NCBI GenBank assembly: GCA_937906795.1
Contig: CALCUQ010000173.1
Location: forward strand, 1-12,930
Direction of reading: 5' to 3'
DNA: 12,930 nucleotides
DNA from: an uncultured Bacteroidales bacterium
GTDB taxonomy: Bacteria > Bacteroidota > Bacteroidia > Bacteroidales > UBA932
Below the pieces are notes generated by a model. That model saw only the letters and a program-made list of their open reading frames with translations. It did no database searches and was not told the DNA's origin. The number at the start of each line of letters is the position of its first letter. The stretch's first letter is position 1. Positions 7,679-12,930 of this stretch are shown piece after piece. The position numbers and the translations under genes were made by a program.

Positions 7679-8752
7679 ATGAGGAGATTTAATTTTATTC
7701 CTTTGATCTTAGGAATTTTACTGGTGGCATCGTGTGATTTATTGCAAAACAGCAAAAAGCCAACAGGACAGATCAGTTTCAGTTTCTCTCAAAATCCTGA
7801 GTTGTTTTTGAGCGAAAGTACATTTATAAAAAGCAATCCTTCTTATGGAGATACCAACAGTTATATCCTTACAATAACCTCTGAAGAGGGGGATCAGCTC
7901 TATAGCGGCAGTTATGGCAAAAAACCTTCTACTTTTATTGTAGATGCGGGATCGTATGACATATCTGTATATTCGAGAAAACCCCAGGGACCAATGTTCA
8001 ATACTCCTATATGGGGTGATTCTTTAACCGTGGTAATAAACACAGATGAGCAGGTAAAGGTAAAGTTCAACTGTACCCAAATAAATACAGGTATAAGATT
8101 AGGATTTACAGATGATTTTAAAGCAAGATTTCCCGGAAACGGAGTTGGTATCTTGCAAGACAACAAAAAACTTGAGTATTCTTATAATGAGGAGAGATTT
8201 GCTTATGTAATGCCTAATTTCTTTGCAATTACCTATTCTGACACTAAAAAAGATACCATTCTTCTTCACAAAAAGTTTGAAGGGGGGCAGATGATAACAA
8301 TGAATCTTAATTACAATAAGGCACCTGCATCCTCTTCAAACTTTTCCATTACAGTAGATACTACAAGAATTTGGATTACAGATGAGTATAATGTAGGAGC
8401 CTCTATTCCCGACGGATGTTATACCATTGAGCAGGCCAAGGAGTATATAGGATCAGATGAAGTAATTCCTGTATTTGGGTATATTTTTGGAGGAGATGTA
8501 ACATCCACATCTTTTAGAATAGCTCCACCTTTTACTACGAAATCAAGCATTGTCATTGCCCCAAACATGATGGTTACAAACAGAAACCAATGCTTTGTAG
8601 TTGAGTTGCCTTCTGGGAAAATAAGAGAAGGGCTTAACCTTGTGGAAAAGCCCTATATCTTGGGAAGAGCGGTTGTTGTAACCGGCAAAATAGTAGAATC
8701 TTATTATGGTTACCCTGGTATAAAGGGAACAAAGAGCTACATGTTGTTATGA
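7679..8752 (+). CDS. Two-domain Bacteroidetes lipoprotein (DUF4493-like plus DUF6359-like)
   Basis: Function is unknown. The preferred ATG at 7679 gives 357 residues; a GTG at 7667 would add four residues before the signal peptide and is less natural. Residues 1-18 are a lipoprotein signal peptide with lipobox LVASC, and Cys19 is the lipidation site. No SDDDD-like surface-export motif follows it (CDLLQNSKK), so a periplasm-facing location is likelier. Residues 30-232 resemble DUF4493: GQISFSFS, a beta-rich core with DAGSYDISVYS, then KFNCTQINTGI. Residues 245-357 resemble DUF6359, a probable OB-type beta barrel: YTIEQAKEYIG, VFGYIFGG, VELPSGKIREGLNL and YGYPGIKGTKSY. These assignments are from memory of the families. 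The gene converges on cstA, overlapping it by 6 bp, and shows no operon partner. Confidence 0.75.
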   Translation: MRRFNFIPLILGILLVASCDLLQNSKKPTGQISFSFSQNPELFLSESTFIKSNPSYGDTNSYILTITSEEGDQLYSGSYGKKPSTFIVDAGSYDISVYSRKPQGPMFNTPIWGDSLTVVINTDEQVKVKFNCTQINTGIRLGFTDDFKARFPGNGVGILQDNKKLEYSYNEERFAYVMPNFFAITYSDTKKDTILLHKKFEGGQMITMNLNYNKAPASSSNFSITVDTTRIWITDEYNVGASIPDGCYTIEQAKEYIGSDEVIPVFGYIFGGDVTSTSFRIAPPFTTKSSIVIAPNMMVTNRNQCFVVELPSGKIREGLNLVEKPYILGRAVVVTGKIVESYYGYPGIKGTKSYMLL

Positions 8753-10183
8753 TCTCTTCTTTAATTTTGCAAAGTAGAATATTGTAGCACAAGCTATAGC
8801 CACAACGGCACCGCCTATTATTCCAATATGAGGTGCCAGATCCAGACCACCTTGTTTGTTTGGTGCAACAAGCAGATAACATACACTTACGTATGTAATG
8901 AAGATTGCCGGTAAAGACATAATAAGGTGGTTTTTCTTAACAGATGTCAGATATACTGCGCAAGCCCATAGAGTTGTTGCAGCAAGCAACTGATTGGTAA
9001 TTCCTACATAAGTCCATAGAACAGAAAAGTCTATAGTACAGCTTAAAAATGCTATAATGAAAATTGGAATACAGATAATAATCCTGTTTCTGATTTTTTT
9101 CTGAGAGAAGTTTATTATATCTGCAAGGATAAGTCTCAAACTTCTGAATGCAGTATCACCAGTTGTAATTGGACATACCACTATACCTAATATTGCAATT
9201 ACAGCACCTGCTTTTCCAAGCCATGAATTGCATATCTGGTTTACAATAATTGCAGGAGTTTTTCCTCCATCAGCAGCAATGTTCAACCCTTCCGGCCCTC
9301 CAAAATAAGCCATGGCAGCTGTAGCCCATATACAGGCAACAACACCCTCCGCTATCATTGCTCCATAAAAAATAGGTCTTCCATATTTCTCATTGCTCAT
9401 ACAACGGGCCATTAAAGGGGATTGGGTAGCATGGAATCCGCTTATAGCGCCACATGAAATTACAATGAACAGCATAGGGAACAACATGTTCTCTGCAGGA
9501 TTTGATTTAAAGTTGCGGAAATTTTCAATTGTAAGTTCTGGAATTGTAATGTCGCCGCTAAAGCCTTTAATAAGCAGTGCACCACCAATTGCAACAGCCA
9601 TAAAAAGAAGAACAGCTCCCAGATATGGATAAACATTTCCAATAATCTTGTCAATAGGAAGCAAAGTGGCAATTATGTAATATAAGAAGATTACAATAAG
9701 CCATATTTTTATATCAAGGCCTGTTATGCTTTGCAATAGACCTGCAGGGCCACTTATGAACGATGTACCAACAGCAAACAAAAGTACAATAATCACAACT
9801 GTAAGCAAAATGGTGAAATTTTTGCCAAGGTAATGTTTTATAATGTCGTTTAGGCTTGCCCCGTTGTGTCTAAGTGACAACATACCGGATATATAATCGT
9901 GTGTTGCACCCATAAATACGCAGCCAAGGACAATCCAAAGGTATGCAAGTGGTCCGTATGCTGCACCCATAATTGCTCCAAAGATAGGGCCCAGACCGGC
10001 AATATTAAGGAATTGGATAATGAATATTCTCCATGGTTTTATTACTTGATAATCTACACCGTCTGCCATTGTGATGGCTGGAGTTTCCCTTTTGGGATCA
10101 GCACCAAAATATTTGTCTAAAAATTTACCGTATGTAAAATAACCTGCTATAAGTACGGTAATGGAAATAAGGAACGTAATCAT
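8747..10183 (-). CDS. cstA: CstA-family carbon-starvation transporter (short form)
   Basis: CstA proteins are inner-membrane transporters implicated in peptide or pyruvate uptake during carbon starvation. The 478-residue product has about 12-14 hydrophobic segments. Hallmarks include FLNIAGLGPIFGAIMG (58-73), the conserved GATHDYISGMLSLRHNG (92-108), GFHATQSPLMAR and CPITTGDTAFRSLR. It is much shorter than E. coli CstA (701 residues) and matches the compact form I associate with Bacteroidetes and Firmicutes. It ends naturally rather than by truncation. Its stop codon overlaps that of the convergent lipoprotein gene, leaving no intergenic terminator. A TAnnTTTG element lies about 20 nt before the ATG. 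No btsR/btsS-like sensor pair is nearby, and the substrate cannot be read from sequence. Confidence 0.9.
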   Translation of the reverse strand: MITFLISITVLIAGYFTYGKFLDKYFGADPKRETPAITMADGVDYQVIKPWRIFIIQFLNIAGLGPIFGAIMGAAYGPLAYLWIVLGCVFMGATHDYISGMLSLRHNGASLNDIIKHYLGKNFTILLTVVIIVLLFAVGTSFISGPAGLLQSITGLDIKIWLIVIFLYYIIATLLPIDKIIGNVYPYLGAVLLFMAVAIGGALLIKGFSGDITIPELTIENFRNFKSNPAENMLFPMLFIVISCGAISGFHATQSPLMARCMSNEKYGRPIFYGAMIAEGVVACIWATAAMAYFGGPEGLNIAADGGKTPAIIVNQICNSWLGKAGAVIAILGIVVCPITTGDTAFRSLRLILADIINFSQKKIRNRIIICIPIFIIAFLSCTIDFSVLWTYVGITNQLLAATTLWACAVYLTSVKKNHLIMSLPAIFITYVSVCYLLVAPNKQGGLDLAPHIGIIGGAVVAIACATIFYFAKLKKRS

Positions 10184-10202
10184 TTTTGTAATGTTTTAAT
10201 GT

Positions 10203-10234
10203 GCAAATTTATCTAAATATTGTTCTAAATTTGC
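10203..10234. repeat. Inverted repeat in the cstA/dehydrogenase promoter region
   Basis: GCAAATTTA at 10203-10211 and TAAATTTGC at 10226-10234 are perfect 9-bp inverted copies, 14 nt apart. Each arm contains a TAnnTTTG box on the strand it would serve. The arrangement could be simply two divergent -7 boxes or also a binding site for a dimeric regulator. Confidence 0.6.
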
Positions 10235-10237
10235 AAA
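10204..10237 (-). promoter_or_regulatory. Predicted cstA promoter
   Basis: On the minus strand TTTG (10237-10234) is followed after 22 nt by TAAATTTG (10211-10204), close to the Bacteroidetes -33/-7 arrangement. The -7 box ends 20 nt before the cstA ATG, leaving a leader of about 15 nt. Confidence 0.5.
10226..10233 (+). promoter_or_regulatory. Predicted -7 element of the dehydrogenase gene
   Basis: TAAATTTG matches TAnnTTTG and ends 25 nt before the ATG at 10259. No TTTG is found at the proper -33 distance, so this promoter may be weak or need an activator. It sits next to, and touches, the -33 box of the opposing cstA promoter. Confidence 0.4.
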
Positions 10238-10258
10238 AAAATATGTAAAAACAGTTGC

Positions 10259-11014
10259 ATGAAAAGGATAATAATCTTTGGAGCCTCGTCGGGAATAGGA
10301 GAGGCACTGGCCAAGAAATATGCTGGGGAAGGAAATAAGGTTTTTGCGTGTGCAAGGCGTATGGATAAGCTGGAGCAGTTGCGTAATATGTTTCCCGACA
10401 ATATATTAACTGGTAGTGTGGACACTTCTTTGCCGTGGGAAGAGGAGGGGACTCAGTATGGTGAGAGTGTAAGAGGAGAGTTTAATTTAATGGTGGAGAA
10501 ATTGGGGGGAGTTGACCTTGTAATTTATTGTTCTGGAGTTGGAAAACAGAACAGAAATTTGGATAGGGAAATTGAATGCAGTACAATTAATGTAAATGTA
10601 AAAGGGTTTACAGCGGTTGTTGCATCTGTGGTTGAATATGCCAGAAAATGTTCGCACAATGTCCAATTTGCAACAATTGCTTCTGTGGCTTCTGTAAGAG
10701 GTATCAGTATAAGTGCGTCTTATAGTGCAACCAAAATGTACCAGGTAAGGTATATGGAATCTATGAGGCAGTTGGCTGCAATTGAGAAACTTAACATGAA
10801 CTTTACTTCTATTTTGCCGGGATTTATAGCAACGGACTTTATAAAAGACAGAAGCTATCCCCTTACAATGCCATTGGAACATGCTGTAAAGCGTATAAAA
10901 AAAGCAATAGACAAAAAGAAGAATTATAAGATAGTGGACTGGAAGTGGAACATTGTGGTAGGTCTGTGGAAACTTATTCCAAACTGGTTGTGGTACAGGT
11001 TGCCAATACAATAA
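10259..11014 (+). CDS. Short-chain dehydrogenase/reductase (SDR) family oxidoreductase
   Basis: This is a classical-type SDR, an NAD(P)-dependent oxidoreductase of unknown substrate. The 251-residue length is normal. The nucleotide-binding loop is FGASSGIG (7-14). ACARR (30-34) follows the second beta strand and suggests NADP(H) preference. The catalytic set is present: Asn113 in NVNVKG, Ser142 in IASVAS, and Tyr155 and Lys159 in YSATK. PGFIATDF (187-194) is the usual segment after beta 6. The tail (about 228-248) is unusually rich in Trp and Leu (DWKWNIVVGLWKLIPNW) and may bind membrane or shape the substrate pocket. The ATG opens directly into the first beta strand. The gene is divergent from cstA and 42 nt before the lysR-like gene, which seems to have its own promoter. 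Confidence 0.9.
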   Translation: MKRIIIFGASSGIGEALAKKYAGEGNKVFACARRMDKLEQLRNMFPDNILTGSVDTSLPWEEEGTQYGESVRGEFNLMVEKLGGVDLVIYCSGVGKQNRNLDREIECSTINVNVKGFTAVVASVVEYARKCSHNVQFATIASVASVRGISISASYSATKMYQVRYMESMRQLAAIEKLNMNFTSILPGFIATDFIKDRSYPLTMPLEHAVKRIKKAIDKKKNYKIVDWKWNIVVGLWKLIPNWLWYRLPIQ

Positions 11015-11031
11015 TAAATTTTATAATTTTG
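11000..11031 (+). promoter_or_regulatory. Possible promoter of the lysR-like gene
   Basis: TAATTTTG at 11024-11031 matches TAnnTTTG and ends 25 nt before the ATG at 11057. The -33 half is only a partial match (GTTG at 10999-11002, 21 nt upstream), inside the end of the dehydrogenase gene. Read-through from the dehydrogenase gene is equally possible. Confidence 0.35.
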
Positions 11032-11056
11032 GAGAGATTTAATAATATTTGCCTTT

Positions 11057-11638
11057 ATGGATTTTAGACTCAGGGTATTTTTGTCAGTTGCACAATACTT
11101 GAATTTTACTGCAGCAGCAAAGCAGTTGCATATATCACAGCCTGCGGTAACAAAGCATATTCAGGAGCTGGAGGCAACATATGGGGCAGAATTGTTCAAG
11201 AGGCAGAACGGTAAAATCCAATTGACATTTAAGGGGGAGATATTTAGGGAGTATGCCTTTGAAATTGTCAAAAAGTATGATGAGCTTTGGGCTAATATGC
11301 AAATGGCTTCTATGGATTTTGAGGGAGAAATAAGGTTGGGTGTATCTGCGGGTTTAATGGAATCCCATCTTTATTCTTTGTTGAGCAAAATATATGAAAA
11401 ATTCCCCTGTGCGTCTGTAATTGTTGTGATAAAAGAGCAACATTTGCTTTGTGAGGCTTTAAGGAAAAAGGAAATAGATGTGGCTATGATGCATTGTAGT
11501 GATAATTTGCAAGGCTTTATCTTTGAAAAATTTACGGGAGGTGATGCAGGTTTTGTTGTAATGGAGGGGTGTATGAATAAAAAAATTGAAACATTTGTTG
11601 AATTCTCAAAGTTGTGGTATTCCAATAGATATGAATAA
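11057..11638 (+). CDS. Short LysR-type transcriptional regulator lacking the C-terminal half of the effector domain
   Basis: This is a LysR-family DNA-binding regulator. Residues 2-60 are the winged helix-turn-helix (LNFTAAAKQLHISQPAVTKHI), followed by the linker helix (about 60-88). The effector domain then begins at EGEIRLGVSAG (89-99). The protein stops at residue 193, while typical members run to about 290-300. It therefore has the DNA-binding domain, the first half of effector subdomain I and only the start of subdomain II. No other frame downstream encodes the missing part, because the EamA gene starts at once. The overlap ATGAATAA (11631-11638) ties it to that transporter, its likely regulatory target. 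It could be a decayed gene, a deletion product or a working short regulator; the reading frame is clean to the stop. Confidence 0.85.
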   Translation: MDFRLRVFLSVAQYLNFTAAAKQLHISQPAVTKHIQELEATYGAELFKRQNGKIQLTFKGEIFREYAFEIVKKYDELWANMQMASMDFEGEIRLGVSAGLMESHLYSLLSKIYEKFPCASVIVVIKEQHLLCEALRKKEIDVAMMHCSDNLQGFIFEKFTGGDAGFVVMEGCMNKKIETFVEFSKLWYSNRYE

Positions 11639-12500
11639 TACATTAAAGGGGGTAATTTGTGCAACAGTTGCAGCTATGAGCTATGGGACAATTCCCTTAG
11701 GTGCCCTTTTCCTATATAAAGATGGTATAAATACAGATACTATTCTGTTTTTCAGGTATGCAATAGCACTTGTTATTCTAAGTGTCATTATTTTGCTAAA
11801 GAAGGAGAAATTTGGTGTTTCTCTTAAAGAGTTTGTTACAGTTATGCTTCTGGGGGCTTTTTTTATGGCTTCATCCATAACTCTTTTTATCAGTTACAAA
11901 TATATGGATGCAGGTGTAGCTTCAACTCTTTTGTTTGTGTACCCTATAATGGTGGCTGTAATAATGACTCTGTTCTTTAAAGAGAAACTTACATTTAAAA
12001 CTGTTTTATCCATTATTCTGGCGGGTGCTGGTATCTTATTGTTGTATAAAGGGGAAGATGGGGTAGTTTTAAGTACTGCAGGAGTTCTCCTTGTGTTGGT
12101 TTCAGCTCTTACCTATGCCCTTTATATGGTAGGAGTGAATCGTACCAAAATAAAACTATCGTCATTGAAAATGACATTTTATGTTTCAATAGCGTGTCTT
12201 GTATGGATTGTGCTCCATTCATTTACGGGTGAGCAGAATAATATACAAATGCTTACTGAACTTTCGCAGTGGGGATGGATTCTCTTCCTTGCAGTGGTGC
12301 CAACGGTATTGTCTCTGATGTGCCTTACAGTTGCACTAAGGTGTATAGGTTCAACTCCAGTTGCAATTATGGGGGCAATGGAACCGCTAACCGCAGTAGT
12401 GATAGGGGTAATGGTTTTTAATGAGGCATTTACATTAAAGCTGGCGATTGGAATAATTCTTATATTATTGGCTGTAATATTTATTCTTCTAAAGAAGTAG
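11631..12500 (+). CDS. DMT-superfamily (EamA domain) transporter
   Basis: This is an inner-membrane permease of the drug/metabolite transporter superfamily, substrate unknown; members export amino acids, metabolites or drugs. With the ATG at 11631 the product is 289 residues, the usual size. About ten membrane helices form two tandem EamA repeats (about 6-136 and 148-286). Hallmarks include the first helix MSYGTIPLG, YKYMDAGVASTLLFVYPI near the end of repeat one, and IGSTPVAIMGAMEPLTAVVIG in repeat two. A TTG at 11586 would add 15 polar residues from within the lysR-like gene and is less likely. The start overlaps the lysR-like stop by 8 bp, which favours translational coupling. The product probably exports a metabolite sensed by that regulator, an inference from position only. 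Confidence 0.88.
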   Translation: MNNTLKGVICATVAAMSYGTIPLGALFLYKDGINTDTILFFRYAIALVILSVIILLKKEKFGVSLKEFVTVMLLGAFFMASSITLFISYKYMDAGVASTLLFVYPIMVAVIMTLFFKEKLTFKTVLSIILAGAGILLLYKGEDGVVLSTAGVLLVLVSALTYALYMVGVNRTKIKLSSLKMTFYVSIACLVWIVLHSFTGEQNNIQMLTELSQWGWILFLAVVPTVLSLMCLTVALRCIGSTPVAIMGAMEPLTAVVIGVMVFNEAFTLKLAIGIILILLAVIFILLKK

Positions 12501-12569
12501 TAAAAAAGTAGAATATATGAACAACTTGAGTTTTTTTTTATTTCTTTTGTAGACTAAACAAGTGTAATT
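12501..12569. other. Short gap before the epimerase gene
   Basis: This gap of 69 bp holds nine consecutive T at 12531-12539. No convincing stem precedes the T-run, so it is not called a terminator. No full TAnnTTTG box is present before the epimerase start. The epimerase may be transcribed from the upstream genes or from a promoter I cannot recognise. Confidence 0.4.
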
Positions 12570-12930
12570 GTGAAAATATTAGTTACAGGAGCGGCCGGTT
12601 TTATTGGACATCATTTGTGTCTGAGATTGCTAGATGCAGGATATGATGTTGTTGGTCTGGACATTATCAACAGTTATTATGCTGTTAGTCAAAAGTTGGA
12701 TTCTTTGGCACAGTTGGGTGTTAGATCACCTGCTGACAATACCTTGATAAACAGTGATATCTTTCCTGGGTTCAGATTCATTAAACTTAAACTTGAGCAA
12801 AGGGAAGAGTTGTTTGAGCTTTTTGAAAGGGAAAAGTTTGATTATGTTGTAAACCTGGCAGGTCAGGCTGGTGTTAGGTATTCTCTTGAAAACCCATGGG
12901 AGTATTCTGACAGCAATATAGTGGGTTTCC
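12570..12930 (+). CDS. UDP-glucuronate 4-epimerase-like NAD-dependent epimerase, N-terminal part (cut by window edge)
   Basis: This is a sugar-nucleotide epimerase of the extended SDR family, probably converting UDP-glucuronate to UDP-galacturonate for surface polysaccharide. Only 120 codons are visible. The NAD-binding motif is GAAGFIG (7-13), preceded by KILVT and followed by an acidic residue after the second strand (GLDIIN). [16 protein letters not shown], and then SDSNIVGF, are characteristic of the UDP-glucuronate epimerase branch, with AGQ where AAQ is usual. An extra segment around 55-70 ([14 protein letters not shown]) resembles that in other Bacteroidetes members. The start is GTG at 12570, as no in-frame ATG lies upstream and KILVT opens the fold. 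The catalytic YxxxK is beyond the window. UDP-glucose 4-epimerase is less likely. Confidence 0.85.
   Translation, partial: MKILVTGAAGFIGHHLCLRLLDAGYDVVGLDIINSYYAVSQKLDSLAQLGVRSPADNTLINSDIFPGFRFIKLKLEQREELFELFEREKFDYVVNLAGQAGVRYSLENPWEYSDSNIVGF

Noticed and set aside
10487..11011. Open frame of 174 codons on the minus strand
   Set aside because: It is antisense to the SDR catalytic region. The composition (many Tyr, Cys, His, Arg) is typical of a shadow frame.
11057..12500. Frameshift between the lysR-like gene and the transporter, hiding a full-length regulator
   Set aside because: All three plus frames after 11638 were considered. The sequence there encodes the transporter's membrane helices and no remaining effector-domain segment, so a simple frameshift cannot restore a normal LysR protein.
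12502..12539. A-run and nine-T run after the transporter gene as an intrinsic terminator
   Set aside because: Only an A6/T6 pairing with a long loop is possible and no GC stem precedes the T-run, so the evidence is too weak to call.
1..12930. CRISPR arrays, insertion sequences, tRNA or rRNA genes, phage genes
   Set aside because: Reading both strands I found no regularly spaced repeats, transposase-like products, cloverleaf sequences or rRNA segments. Nearly all of the window is covered by recognisable coding genes.

Overview
The window is AT-rich chromosomal DNA that looks like it comes from a member of the Bacteroidetes, most likely Bacteroidales. Three things point there. Several genes are preceded by the Bacteroidetes -7 element TAnnTTTG rather than by sigma70-type boxes. 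Clear Shine-Dalgarno sequences are mostly missing. One gene encodes a lipoprotein whose two domains resemble DUF4493 and DUF6359, families known mainly from Bacteroidetes. Family names come from remembered sequence patterns, not from a search.

Left part (1-5054, minus strand): the nqrABCDEF operon for the Na+-translocating NADH:quinone oxidoreductase, in canonical order with gaps of 9-21 nt. nqrF runs off the left edge. Cofactor residues are visible in every subunit except NqrA: the ferredoxin cysteines of NqrF, the intramembrane-cluster cysteines of NqrD and NqrE, and the flavinylation threonines of NqrB and NqrC. Together these genes make a membrane complex that couples NADH oxidation and quinone reduction to Na+ export.

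Middle (5055-7678): a 98-bp divergent promoter region separates nqrA from a UvrD/PcrA-type DNA helicase gene. Its promoter lies so close to the start codon that the transcript should be almost leaderless. After the helicase comes a 198-bp gap with two stem-loops, the second a good intrinsic-terminator candidate, and then a promoter element for the next gene.

Right-middle (7679-11014): a lipoprotein gene converges on cstA, a predicted peptide/pyruvate-type transporter gene, and the two overlap by 6 bp at their stop codons. cstA is divergent from a short-chain dehydrogenase gene. The short region between them holds mirrored TAnnTTTG boxes forming a 9-bp inverted repeat.

Right end (11057-12930): a LysR-type regulator gene only 193 codons long overlaps a DMT/EamA transporter gene by 8 bp (ATGAATAA). 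Then comes the 5' part of a UDP-glucuronate 4-epimerase-like gene, cut by the right edge.

Most of the window is housekeeping and energy metabolism. I see no CRISPR array, phage, insertion sequence, tRNA or rRNA, and no clearly new multi-gene system. The points most worth a second look are the short LysR/EamA pair, the mirrored promoter between cstA and the dehydrogenase gene, the two-domain lipoprotein, and the near-leaderless helicase promoter. No gene-free stretch exceeds 300 bases.
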